Assembly: GCF_000005505.3 (NCBI RefSeq)
Contig: NC_016133.3
Span: 8,370,001-8,434,000, forward strand
Direction: 5' to 3'
Length of the DNA stretch: 64,000 nucleotides
Source of the DNA: Brachypodium distachyon
Taxonomy: Eukaryota; Streptophyta; Magnoliopsida; Poales; Poaceae
The position numbers and the translations under genes were made by a program. The notes beneath the pieces were generated by a model. That model searched no databases. It worked only from the letters and a program-made list of their open reading frames with translations, and had not been told where the DNA came from. Below, piece by piece: positions 22,020-43,850 of this stretch. Within the stretch, counting starts at the first letter, position 1. Every line of letters starts with the position of its first letter.

Positions 22020-23203
22020 TCCAGTGTTTACTCGGTGAGCATAATTTTACCCGTAGTTAGATTTGTTTTTCGTCCTATCCAGAAAAAGCCATACCAAAAA
22101 TTTTTAGGTTAGATTTTGCCATAGCCTTAGTTGCACCGTTTACTTGTGTTTAGTTGCTGGTCATTGTTCCTTTGCGTATCCTTTTTCTGTTTCGTAGATC
22201 TTATAGGTTTGTTTCCGTGTTCTACTCTAAGTCGGCGAGATCAGTTTTTACCCTTGTTCTAGTCGGAGTCGTCGAGATCAGTTTTGTGGCCGAGTCCTTC
22301 TTCTAGTCGGATTGCTGTTTCTGCGTCAAGGTTAGATCGGTTTCTTGTGTCCGATCCGAGTCCTATTTTCAGTCGGCCTGTCCTTCCCGACTTCAAGTAC
22401 TTTTAGGTTTCTTGTTTCCAATCCGGGTTCAGCTTGGGGTCGGTTTTCCTTTGCCGATCCGAGTTGCGGAGTCCTAGTTGGTTTTGGTTTCGGTTTGCCA
22501 ACCTTCCAGTCTTGCGTAAACTTCATTATTTGAGACTAGCATATTTTTTGCTCATGGGCTGCTCTTGTTAAGAAAAGATCCAATTGATTTGTAAGTTGTT
22601 TCCCGGCAAAGCTTCGGCCGCAAGGAAAGAGTAGGGGAGAGCAAAAAAAAAAGAGTCTGGACCTCTCTCCAAATTTTTTTCAAGTCTATACTGTTTTTAC
22701 ACTTCCGGGATCATTTTTAGCTATCCGCCGTTGTAGCGGAAAATTTGTGATCCAAAATTTGCTATTTCCAATTGTCGTTTGAGCAATCTTGTGCCCGTTT
22801 CCTTTGAGCTTTTGCTAGTGTCTCTCCTTGTGCATTGCAACACGAGCTTATCTTCAACGTATCTCATATTTTCAGCTCTTCCATATAGTTGCATTTGCCT
22901 CAATTATCTCCACCGTGTGTGTTTCCCTTGTGAGTCGAGTCATACGATCAGCACTAGGCCTTGTAAATTTGGTGTTGTTAGGTATCCCAACCAAGCTCCA
23001 CCTTATACATCTTAGTTGTCGTGTGATAGTCTTGACCCATAAAATTCGCTTGATCACACACGTGCGTTTCAGCCACCGCAGCGGTAAGTAGTTTTTTCAA
23101 TTCACTTCGGAACGGTAAAATACCTTGTTATTTTCAGTTTTGAGTGAGTTGAGAGTTTCCACCTATATATCTACACTTGGTTGCTGCTATTTTTGTGTCT
23201 ACC

Positions 23204-24312
23204 ATGTCTACAGACGTTGATCAATACGATGTGGAGAAGAAGCAAGATCCTACAGCCTCGGTGCAGTTCTATCAATATGAGGCGCTTCGTATGCACTTTC
23301 AGCGTCAACTCGGCCTCCAAATTGATCCCCTCGCAGAGCAAGTGCAGAACATGGAGCTGAAAGTGGACAATACCGAGAAGACCGTGAATGACACGCATCA
23401 ATCTATCACCGCGTTGCAGCAGTCGGTTGACGCGCTACAGCGGTCCATTGGTGCTATTCAAACCACTTTGGAATGGTTGCAAGGTGATGGCGAGAGTGTC
23501 CATGGTCGTGAGGAGGCACATCGTGAGGATGATGGCGGTCGACGTGAACGGTTTCAGCAAGACAATCGTGATCCTCGAGTGCACCATGACATTCCCAATG
23601 GTCGCGGGATGGGTGATCGTGGTGGTGGTCCGCATGGTCGTGGATTTGCTCATCGTGATGTTGACGGTGATTTCAGGCAGCCACACCATCGTGATGATGA
23701 TGGCTTGGGCAGGCCCAAGTTTACAATTCCAAAGTTTGAAGGCTCCACTGATGTTGACGAGTATATCAATTGGGAGCTGAAGGTTGAAAAGTTATGGAGC
23801 ATGCATGAGTACACCGAAGATAGAAAGATCAAGTTGGCGTCCTTTGAATTTGATGGTTATGCTTTGCTATGATGGGAGAACCTTGTGCAAACACGAGAAG
23901 AGAACGGATTGCCCGCTATTGTTACTTGGTTGTCCATGAAACGCGAGATGCGTGAGCGTTTTATTCCACACAACTACAACCATTTTATGATAAGTTGCAG
24001 AATTTGAAGCAAGGTACCAAGTCCGTGGATGACTATCATCAGGAGATGGAGCTTATTATGCAGCGTGTCCGCGTGCGTGAAGATGCCGAACAAACCATGC
24101 AGCGTTTCCTTTCTAGTCTGAACTTCAATGCCAAGCCCATTGTCCGGCATTACCAATACCATGATATCACGGAGTTGCTTCATCAAGCACGTGAAGCAGA
24201 GCCTCAGTTGGCGGAGGATGCGAAGTTTGCTGCACGTACTACCGCTGCAAGGGTCGTTTTACACCACGGACAGCGAGCAACGCGTCTACCCCTGGTACCT
24301 TGGAAAGTAGAC
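23204..24312 (+). pseudogene. Ty3/Gypsy gag, broken
   Basis: Gag forms the particle that packages element RNA. The frame opens with MSTDVDQYDVEKKQD, has a heptad-like helical stretch (about residues 50-95), then a His/Arg/Gly-rich segment, and enters the Retrotrans_gag domain at FTIPKFEGSTDVDEYINWE. A TGA at 23870-23872 interrupts the domain. It continues in frame-shifted pieces through YHQEMELIMQRVRVRED to about 24312. The zinc knuckle and everything beyond are missing: unrelated GC-rich sequence follows. A long leader (22020-23203) lies between primer site and gag. Confidence 0.85.
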
Positions 24313-25101
24313 CCATGGTTGGGGAGAGGAGGTAGTGGCTCTGGTTGTCCGCCTCAGCTCTGGGAGAACGAATCCGGTGGAAACGGCGAAGCTCGAGAGG
24401 TCATGGATCTGGCTGTCCGCCTCAGCACCACCGCTCGTCCGCCTCAGCCACCCTCCATCTTAAGGTCGACACAACATCGCAGTCCACCCGTCGTATGCTG
24501 CAACGCTACACCGGCCATGGCCACTCAATCCCACGTCCCTCCATGAGCTAGGGTTTGGCGGCGGCACAGCCGCCTTCTTGAGACGCTAGGTCATGACCTT
24601 TTGCTTTGTGGAAAAGGAAAAGGTAGGGATTGGCCTTAGTATTTGGAGGTCTGAGTCGAGACGGGCCAGGGGCGCAACGCAGTCCGTGTTACCAATCTCC
24701 ACACACGAAGCTTCCTCTTGGGCCGGCCTTGATATCTCAGGAGCACCCGAGCGATCCCAGCAAATGACACGTTGATGTTCTCAGCAAGCCCCCTTAATTT
24801 AAAGGACTCCTTATAGTTTAATTAGCCTATCAAGGGGCATGTATCGGACCAGCCTAGCGCGCTTCGAATCAACATACGCATAGGGATTATATAAGTTTTA
24901 TGCATCCAGCCTAATATAACTATAAGCTTCTACCTCAACTCTAAGTAGTATAGGGATTAGAAGTTGTATGCATCCAGCCTTACAAGACTAATAACACTAA
25001 ATTCATCCAGACCAAAAGGGAAAAAAAAGAAGTGGCCCACTTCTTTTGATGCACCCAGGTATGTTCCATTGTGCTGAGAATGAAGTACACCACCAGCAAG
25101 C
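24313..25101. other. Unassigned sequence and 3' flank of the isochorismatase gene
   Basis: A GC-rich patch with repeated TGTCCGCCTCAGC at 24350-24445, then AT-rich sequence with two copies of a TAGGGATTA..ATGCATCCAGCCT motif (24881 and 24950). The minus-strand 3' UTR of the next gene must reach in here. Confidence 0.4.
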
Positions 25102-28100
25102 TTAATGGCGCCACTCTTCCAAGGTTGGTGCTTCCACGCCAATATTCTTCATGTCTCTGATATTTGCTGTTTAACATAAAGTATGTGTGTTCAGTCATCA
25201 CTTAATCCCATGAAACAGGCTAAAGGGAATTTGCAAAATGTTAATTTTTCTCTATGACTATAAAGATGGCAGCATTGCACCTGAGCTGCAGCTATAAGCC
25301 TGTAATTGTCTGTTTCATACAATGAATTGTACCTTTCTCATTAGCTGATCAAACTGCCCATTTAAAGATATTTCAACTTACTACCTGCCCTTTCCAAGCT
25401 GCGGCATGTTGACACGCTGCCAAGTACTAAATTCATGCTTAGCGTGAATTTAGATGTCACGAGTTAAATTCCTTTTAAGGGTGTTTACTTCTTGCAAATG
25501 ATCTTAAAATGGCAGTGACATCAGGAAATATAGGTTCAGTGATCTCGTAGCGTCCAATCACCCAGGTGCTAAGACAAGATCAACTATTCATCTTCCAATT
25601 TGAGAAACCCCTAAAGAAAAATAGATTAATCATGTACTAATGCTGATCAATGATTTAAGTGTTATTTGGACATAAACACCTATGCCACTATAGTTTTATG
25701 ACAATACAATACAACAATAGGTATTCAAGTGACTATAGCTCTTTATTTCATCTCGTCTATTGTTCCCACTTCCCAGTACCAGAACTCCCCACGACAGGAG
25801 ATAAAAGAAGGATCATAAAAGTGAATTTTGTTAATACGAGAAATTACCATTCAAGCTTTCCTGTTAATATTCAATAATATGTCTAAACATACACATCCAA
25901 TATTACCAATATACAGCTAGGAAGTTGTGTAACGTGGAGAGTAATATATGGAAGGGGTAACATGAAACATGAGTACTTACATAAATGTATATCTGGCCTC
26001 GCAGCCGCTGTTGCATCAATAATGACTGTAACTTTCTCATAGTCCAGTGCTACAGCATCATAGGCAGTCTGCCGAATGCAATTTGGTGTTTGAACCCCTG
26101 AAAATCAACACATATATGCACATGAGTAAATGCTTCTGTTTAGCGTGGTATACTGGTATGGGACTCTCAAGCACAAAACAAAGAAAACAATATCTGTTGT
26201 TTGCTCAAGCACAAAATGATAGAAACAATCAATGTTCTGTACAACTGTTTAAAGGTGCTGCACTGTACATTTGTTCCCTTATGAAACATCCCTCTGATAT
26301 TAGCATGGCTTGTTGGAGTTGATTAGTTGAACACGCAAGGCATTCCTCCGTCTCGCATTCTCCCAGTCGTGGTGCTCCACGCATGGAGAGAATACACGCA
26401 TTTCGTTCTTCTCTATAGGATACACATGCACTAGGAGGAACAGATTTACAGATTTTTAGTAGGCAGTATTTTTATTCCTGCCAGTTCTTTCTTCTATAAT
26501 TTTTCAACTCAGTTCTCTTTACATACTGGCTACAAGGTATATACAGCCTTCTTTAGGATCCTTCAACTCCCTAGACATGTGATGATGTGAACACATGCCA
26601 TCTACCAATGTGAACACAACTCGTTGATTTCTCCAGTAAGGAAATCACCAAGATGAACTCCCCACCAGCACTTAACTATGTGCATACACACATGAACAGA
26701 ACACAATGTTATGTGTCAAGATTAATTATTTCCAACTTAATTATACCCATCGTACATCTTGAAAACATGAGCTAAGCTAAATATTAAAGAACAAAGAGAT
26801 GAACATTACAGGAAGTGCTTACCAACAATCACCAAGTTCTTTATTCCTAGTGTTTTAAGAACAGAATCGAGGTGCGTTGCAAAGAAAGCACTAAATCTTG
26901 TCTTCACCAACTTATAGTCACCTTCTTTGATAACAAGCCCATCAGCTAGCTCTGCACCTTTCGAACCTTTTGCTGTTGGACCCTTCCCACCAGAATACAA
27001 ATGCCTGCGAAAAAGTTCAACATCTCTTCCAGAAGGGTCATGCTCTCTTACCACCTAAATCGTAGATCATCATCAGTTAGTGCCTCTGTCAGTGCCTGAA
27101 CATTCAAACTATTACCTACTACAAGAAGCACATTGCTTTGTGTACAAAGGAAGAAGTGTAGGTTACATAAACGAAACCACTGAGTATCATAAAGCATATT
27201 GAGCATAGTCCAGAAATTTCTTGTACATCAACACAACCAAGAACCTATGGATGCAAAAGTTACCAATGCAACAATTCTAAAAGACAAAAGAAAACTGATT
27301 TTTAACTTAGGTGATGTGCACTGCATGTTATATTTGGTTCATGACTTCATGCAGGTAAAGTACCTGAAATAGGAAACAGATGCTAGCTGAACGATTCGTT
27401 TTGTATCAGATTTTAGAATAAAATGATACCAGTCCAAACAATTGACAACACTCAAACTTTATGCTCTTTCTAGGTGAAGCAAATAAATCATGACAGCAGC
27501 CACCTAATCCAGCAACCATGAGACGTCTTGCACAGAACTTGGTTCCAGATGTCCCCAAAGAAAAAAGCAAAACAAAAGAAATCGTTCTAATTTATTGCCA
27601 GTCATGGTAGGTACAAAATCGAAATTCACAGAGCTATTGCACTTCCCCACCATCTAATGCTGAATTACTGACAGATGTTGAACATACATTGTTCGCCGAT
27701 CACTACTGCACCCAAAAAAATATGTTTTGACTAAAAGACGTGAGCAGGATGGCCCAAGCAAGTAAGCAGATTCTGAAAACAATGAGATACCGGTCATTGG
27801 CTTAAGATGTGGTTTGCATTTGACCAAGATAATAGGAGCAGTGAAGAAGTCTGTGAGGCTAGCGGGGGCCGGAGAGTGAATATTCTTAATTCTATCTACC
27901 AAGTTGTCCCTGTTCTTTTCATGCGAACCAAAAAATGTAGAGATTATCGATCACTGCAGAGCTAATCGTACAAAAGACGACCCGAAAAATTAACCCCGAG
28001 CATGGAGCCACTAAATTGGAGAGTATTGGAACAAGAAATTGCACATACATTACAAATTCAACAAGAATCAAATTAGTAATACTAGGGAAGATGAATCAAC

Positions 28101-28563
28101 TGACCCAGACGACGAAGATGCCGCGCTCCCGCGCCACGGAGACGGCCTCAGCGACGGTGGGGACTACGCCCTCGCCGCCGGCTACCAGCACCGGGCTTCC
28201 CATCGCCGGGTCGACGAAATCCTTCTGCAACCCCAACCACCACCAATTCCGCCCATAAATCCACCATAATTCACAAGTAGGTAACCACGAATTCATTCTT
28301 TTTGTGCAAAAGAAAAGAGAGGCAGACCCAAAATCGAGAAACCAAGAACCGACCTGCATGTCGATGACGAGCATGGCCGTCTCGGTCCACTTGGCGGCGG
28401 CCGCCATGGATCGCTGCGACTTGAAGGGGCTGGTCGGGATCCTGGGGATTATGCTGCCGCCTCCTCCAGAGAGCCAGCGCTTCCTGAGGTAGTGGAGGAG
28501 GAACTTATCGAGGGAGAGGACCAGCACCAGCAGGCACGAAAGCAACGCCAGATGTGATGGCAT
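25102..28563 (-). CDS. Isochorismatase/nicotinamidase-family hydrolase
   Basis: Five exons: 28354-28563, 28105-28224, 26823-27054, 25981-26097 and 25102-25166, all GT-AG and in frame, giving 247 residues. The closest protein I recall is Arabidopsis At3g16190, annotated as a probable inactive nicotinamidase of 196 residues; its in vivo substrate is unknown. The Asp-Lys-Cys triad of the superfamily is present: Asp68 (MLVIDMQ), Lys161 (VKTRFSAFF) and Cys194 (GVQTPNCIRQ). The first 52 residues are extra compared with Arabidopsis and include a hydrophobic stretch (LALLSCLLVLVLSL) followed by basic residues, suggesting a membrane anchor or targeting signal. An internal Met53 would give the Arabidopsis-sized form. 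Both ATGs have only moderate context. Confidence 0.93.
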
Positions 28564-29198
28564 AAATCACCGATTAGAAACAGAACACCACGGGTAAAAA
28601 TTCCTTCTTTTCTTTCTCTCTTTTTTTTCTCTGGTCCAAGAGCACTGTTGAGCGATTTTGTAAATGGTTTTGGGAGAGGATTATAGATGGATTTGGATGC
28701 GCGACAGGAGAGACTGCCGCGGTTTGGTTTGAAGAGTTGGTGCTCGCCCACCGGCTAGTCGATCGTCGGATGTTGACAAAATTGAAACGCAGGGCGGTGA
28801 CGTTTGACACTGGTCGTTGTAAAGTGATATCCAGGTCAAAGCTTGGAACATGGTAGTAGTAACGTCCTTTGATCCGTTTTGGATTGTGTGGGATACTTTG
28901 CTCGGCAATGAACATTGTCCCTACCAAACTATTGCAACGGCTGGCGGTTTCTTTTCTTTAATGCAAGAAAAACCATGGGAGGCCCGTTGTTTGAAAAAAA
29001 GGAAAATTATTGCGGTGGAAGATCGATGACGAAGGTTACAAAATTGAATTTTAACAGGGCCGCTTAGCAGATGCTTGTAATAAAGTCACGAGTTCTCCAA
29101 ACTAGTAGGCCTTACGATCTGGGTCATTTGCGAGGAGAGAAGACTGCGAAAAGTTCCACGTCGGTTACATCGTCTCAGAACACTTAACCCAAAAATAT
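28564..29198. promoter_or_regulatory. Promoter side of the isochorismatase gene
   Basis: Upstream sequence for the minus-strand gene, with a T- and CT-rich run at 28600-28632 that would be purine-rich in its leader. No clear TATA element seen. Confidence 0.3.
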
Positions 29199-29287
29199 AT
29201 ATTCCCTCAGTCCAATAAAAGATGTCTCAAGTTTGTCTATATGGATTTAAATTTAGTCAAATGGAGACATTCTTTGTTGGACGGATA
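29199..29287. mobile_element. Decayed Stowaway-like MITE
   Basis: Left arm ATTCCCTCAGTCCAATAAAA and right arm TTCTTTGTTGGACGGAT are imperfect inverted partners enclosing TGTCTCAAGTTTGTCT and its complement-like ATTTAGTCAAATGGAGACA. Confidence 0.6.
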
Positions 29288-30243
29288 AGATACGAAGTAC
29301 TTGCAGAGTATTCATCTTGAGAGCGACGCGCAACAACATGAACCAGAACATGCGTCGGTTTATTACACTCACTATTACACTATACTTATGGAACCCATGG
29401 CAAGGAGATATTTAGCCTCTCGGGACATAGCACCTAACGGGCAGCAGATGGTGGTATCCACGTCACCTATAGACAAAGTGAAGTGACGTGTGTATCCGTA
29501 TTTAGCTGCCGAGTACAACATCCCCTTATGTGAAGTGTTTCCAGTGAAATCGACAATTTCCCGTTCTAAGAACATAAAGGCCACTTGATTTGGGGGATTT
29601 GAAAAACACAGAAATAGAAAGAAACAAAAACCTAGAATTGAATGTCATACCATATTGATTTCTGCATAAATTCAAAACACAAGAATATGAAGTAAAAGCT
29701 GTTTGATTGCACCACATGAAAAAATACCTATTTGAAGGATTATGTGCGGACATATTTGTCCTAGAAACGAAGACAAAAATTCATGAGGGTGGACCGCATG
29801 ATTTTCCTTTGGAATTGCATGCAAAGCAGTCCAAACAAAAAGAACAAACATATGGTTTCAAAACATGCGAATCAAACGAGCTGTATAGGAAAATATTCCT
29901 TAGGAATAGGATCCTCTAAAATTCCTTTGAATCAAAGAGGCCGTAAACAAGAAATATACTTGTGCTTTATTTTTGTCCAGGACAAACTCTTTAATGTAAG
30001 GATGTTTCTCTTCCAACTATTCATTATTTGCATTATGTCATTTCTGATAGGTATAAGATCCAGCGGACTCATACGTCCAAGGCTACAAAACATTGAGAAG
30101 CAGTCGTCTGCTCTTGACCATTTATGTGCAGGCAACCAATTATGCAATTCACTCTGAACACAAACCTCAGTCGAGAGAAAAGAAACCTGGAGTAGCTTCA
30201 TGGCATGTTTACTCAACTTCTCGATGGTTCCTTGTGTATAGTC
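29288..30243. other. Intergenic; 3' flank of VTE1
   Basis: AT-rich, several short ORFs without homology. The VTE1 3' UTR must occupy the right part. Confidence 0.4.
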
Positions 30244-39938
<9,695 letters not shown>

Positions 39939-41671
39939 GTGGCTGTGTGGGCTGTGGCGCGGAGTCACGGAGTCGACAGTTCCGTTGCGTCTCTGGTTTT
40001 GCTCGGGTGGGATGGAGCGGTGGGGGATGGGCTCACTGGACTGGTTTTGTGTTTTGTTTTGCGCACGGAACTGGTCGTGACACGTCGATATTTGCTGACG
40101 CCGGAAGAACCATTTTTGGGTAACGAGTATGTTGGCCCGGCCCCGCTAGCTCCATGTTTCTTTCCGTTCTTCCTCTTCGTTTCTCTCGGTCCTTCCTTCC
40201 CCCTTGGGTCTGCTTCCCAAGTTCCATATGTTTCATCTTCTCAAAAAAAAGTTCCATATGTTCATTTGTAGAAATAAGGCATCATCGATTTTCCTTTACC
40301 TTCTTCTCCATAGAGTTTTGTGCTATGGATTATTTTTTCGTAAAAATGGTAGGTTAAAAAACCTGCTGCTGATTTTATTAAAAGATATTTCCTTTGTTCC
40401 AAAATGCTGTACGGAGTATACCAAGCACATCCGGAACTCTGGTTGAATCTGGTGAATTTTATTCTTTCCTACTTATAAAATTTGGAGTTGGTGGTCGTCA
40501 ATTCATTCAAACATTTCTTTTGTCACCCTTGACAAGTAGATTTACAAACTCAGCAGTTAAAACTTCTAGTTATAATCGTTACTTACATAATCTTTAGTCT
40601 TTACTATTGCCTTTCCTCTCCAATCTCCATGAGTTTGGGCAGTTTCAAATTCAGCAAAGGCTATCATCAAGTTTTATGGCATTGGTTCATAAGCTAACTA
40701 TCATGTTGTCTTCAGCTATAAAATTTCTTTTCTTGATGATTCCGTAGCAAAACACGAGCACAAAGCTAGTTTTCTAAAAGTTTCTAGTGTTGGAGATGAA
40801 GTTCAGATAATTTGGATGTTGGGATGCTACAAATATCTTTTACATGCTCCAAATGGGCATGCCTAGGTTTATGTTACAAGATGATCGATTCTAGAAAGTC
40901 TGCTACAAGGGTTGTGTTTTGACGTTGCAAACGTGATTCATAGTTGGTGCATGACTTGTTTCTCTTGCGGCATGTATATGTTCGCTTTTCAAGCTGCATG
41001 AGTTGCAGACCATATATTTTTTAGCTTTTATGTTGCATTGAAAATGGGAGTCTGTTGCATACACTTAAAAAATTGCGTCATATGTGTTTCAAATGCTGCA
41101 AGATTTTTCAGTGCTTTCGAGGTGGTCACGGTGAAAATGTTGCAAGCATGTTTTTTATGTCACCATGATCAGTCAGACCAGATTCCAGATTTCAAGGAGA
41201 CGCCTAATGTTCCTTGCAGAAAGAGAACAATGAGTAACATTTCTTCGCCAAGCGGAAAGAGAACAATGAGAAACAATTTTTTAAAACTGTATGTACTTTT
41301 GGGGACAACAAGATTCTTCTCGTCGCTTCACAGAGAAGGAGGGCACATCATACATTTTTCTGGGCTCGATAAAACTTTGATCCCTGTAAGGGAAGACTTT
41401 GGTTATTGTTACCCTAAACTCCACACTAGCTAGGAAGCCCAACAATCTTGAGTTAACAACAACAAAGATTTTTTTCGGCATCAAATCTGCCATATCACTA
41501 GCAGTAGCTCCAAGAGCTCACAAGGATGCTCACGACGGGCTCGGGCGGTGTCGAGGGAGGCTGTGGAGAAGAAATGAGCAAGGGGAAAGAGAAGTTGGGA
41601 CGACCGCACGTTTGGAATCGAAGGAGAATTGTTGGGACGGCCGCGTTTAAGGCTGATCAGAGGGGAGAGGG
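39939..41671. promoter_or_regulatory. VTE1 upstream region and intergenic DNA
   Basis: The first 150 bp upstream of the VTE1 start are GC-rich and probably hold the leader and promoter. The remainder is AT-rich, with a lone CGGAGTA Stowaway end near 40412. No gene recognised. Confidence 0.4.
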
Positions 41672-41676
41672 GTCCC

Positions 41677-43030
41677 TGTTGGAGATATGCCCTAGAAGCA
41701 ATCATGTGATGATGTTATTTCCTATGTATTCATGAGTTATTGTTATTGTCCTTGAACATCATCACTGATATGTATCAATAAATACGTGATTTGTTTGTGA
41801 GACTATGTATTCTATGATGTTGTTCTAATGGTCCCTAGTCATTGAGGTTATGCGGACACATAATCTAGACTAGCAATGTGAATCAGTATGATGACTATGT
41901 TTCACAAGTCATAGGGCAAGGTGTTGCCAACTGATAGCATGGACTCGACAATGAGATTGTTGAGTCGGACAGAACCGCACTGAGACACAACGAGATGATT
42001 GTCATTTGTTGGTCTCAAGTACGATGTATATGCCAGTCCTAGACCTGAGGTCATCGCATGAGCTTGGGATGTGAATCGGCCTACTTAGGGGTTACCAAAC
42101 GCTACTCCGTAACTGGATGGTTATAAAGGTAGCTTTCGGGTTTGCTGAGAAGCATGCTGCGAGTCATGGTTGAACAAGATGGGATTTGCCCCTCCTGTTC
42201 GGAGAGATATCTCTGGGCCCTCTCGAGTGATCAGATTCGGAAAGCATGGCCATGCGACTTGGGTTAAGTGTTAACCCGTTCGGGAATCTGTATCACAGGA
42301 ACGAGAAGAGACTCGAGCTATCCACAAGGATGACAAGCACTCGCCTTGAGCTCGACACACATATCGTGAGGCAAAAGGAATGTTGCATATGACACATTGT
42401 ATGGTTCGTCAATATACCTTGTGGTTACTTGGGAGTTGGCATGTGCTGCTAGGCGCCGCTACCAACTATCGACTTGAGTCGGTGCCAGTGGACGAGTAAG
42501 GTGTTACTCGGGCCCGCAGTCCAAGCTCGTAGTCGTGTCCGACTGACCGCGAACCTGAAGGGTCACACGCTTAAGGGGTGGGAACCGAGTTGGATCGGAT
42601 CCAACTCGTATCGGGCTTAGACTCCTAACGGGCCTCAAGTGTTGAGCCCACTAGGGACGTCTATATAAGTGGAGGAGACCAACCCGTCTAGGGTTACACC
42701 AATCCAGACGCGAGTTAGACTCGGCCGTCACACCTCCACGCCCAAAGCCTTGCGATCGGATCTAGCAGTCCGCCGCACGGAGTTTCTCCCTGTACGTGTG
42801 GATTCCTTGGAGGCGCTGCACCTGCGGCGCTTTTACGAACTGTTCGTGGGATCGGCGAGGAGGAGCAGGCTGTTCGACTACTCGGCATCGACGCGCTACA
42901 TCGACTCTACTTCCGCTACGGGTCTACGCGTCTAGTGGTAATCTCGTGATCCATTATCTGCAGCATTGATCCGGGCGGAAGCGGTAGAAATTTTATTTTG
43001 TGCTAGCGTAGCGTACCGCGTTCCCCAACA
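41677..43030 (+). mobile_element. Solo LTR, Angela-like Ty1/Copia
   Basis: 1354 bp, TGTTGGAGATATGCCCTAGA to CCGCGTTCCCCAACA, the ends of the Angela/BARE type. It is flanked by the 5-bp target duplication GTCCC at 41672-41676 and 43031-43035. A TATA box (CTATATAAGTGG) lies near 42661. No internal element sequence is attached, so the element was lost by LTR-LTR recombination. Confidence 0.93.
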
Positions 43031-43035
43031 GTCCC

Positions 43036-43343
43036 GACAACAAAGGGGCATGGTTGGCCCTCCGAACGCAAGGGCGGACGTTGCTGGCCAACAGGGATGC
43101 TACATGGCGGCCATTCATTTTATTTTATTTTTCTCGTAAAGTGCAAAAGTATTGAAAGAGTTTTTGGTTGATCTGGAGGTCCAAAATAACTCCGTAAATT
43201 ATGAAAAACTATATGAGTAACCTTAAAACTACATTATTGACCTCCTGTAATTAAAAGGTTCAGCTCATGTTTAGCAAGTTTGGCACAGTTGGTCTGTTTT
43301 ATGTTAGCTAAATAAGCAGTTGTGTGCGTTGTCTTTACATAGC
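43036..43343. other. Spacer between solo LTR and outer Copia LTR
   Basis: About 300 bp; the left part continues the sequence that the solo LTR split. Nothing else recognised. Confidence 0.4.
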
Positions 43344-43651
43344 TGTTAGGAATCGGTCTTCATGTGATCCGGTTTTTCCGTTTTTCTGTTTAGCACGAAG
43401 CCAGCGTCGTTGTGCTGTGCCGTGCGTGTAGATCGCTCGCAGGATGTTCTCTCGGTCGTGGGATGGCACGATCACGTAGGGGAGTCTTTTCCGGAGCAGT
43501 TTCTTTCCGTTGAGAATAAATAGAACAAACGAAAAGCAGCAAGGTGTTGCGCTACACAAGAATCTCCCGAGTCTCTCTGTGTGGTCGATTGTCTTCTGAA
43601 TTTCATAGAGAGTTTAGCACTTGAGAGAAGTGAGAGCCACCATAGTCTACA
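43344..43651 (+). mobile_element. 5' LTR of the outer Copia element
   Basis: About 308 bp, TGTTAGGAATC to TAGTCTACA. The right end is set by the primer site TGGTATCAGAGC at 43654-43665. The partner 3' LTR would lie right of the window. Confidence 0.65.
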
Positions 43652-43682
43652 ATTGGTATCAGAGCTTGAGTTCGTCCCGCGG

Positions 43683-43850
43683 ATGACCAAGTACGGTGAC
43701 GCAAACAAGGGCAAAGCCGCTGGTGAGGACGACACGCCGCAGAAGTCAGCGACGGCGGCCGGGAGAGAACTCGTGTTTCCACGGCCGGCCAGAGATTTCG
43801 CCATGTCGAACACCAACTTCGCCATGCTCACCAAGACCAACTACGTGCTA
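43683..43850 (+). pseudogene. Outer Copia gag, N-terminal fragment
   Basis: Starts MTKYGDANKGKAAGED shortly after the primer site and reaches the Copia gag signature LTKTNY, where homology stops at about 43850. The C-terminal part with zinc knuckle resumes at 61396, so this element was split by the sequences between. Confidence 0.6.

Noticed and set aside
20005..24312. One single Gypsy element with pol and gag in reversed order
   Set aside because: The LTR and primer site between integrase and gag fit two joined copies better than a permuted element.
40779..41170. Stretch with repeated GTTGCA words upstream of the solo LTR as a CACTA array
   Set aside because: Too few copies, no regular spacing and no ends visible.
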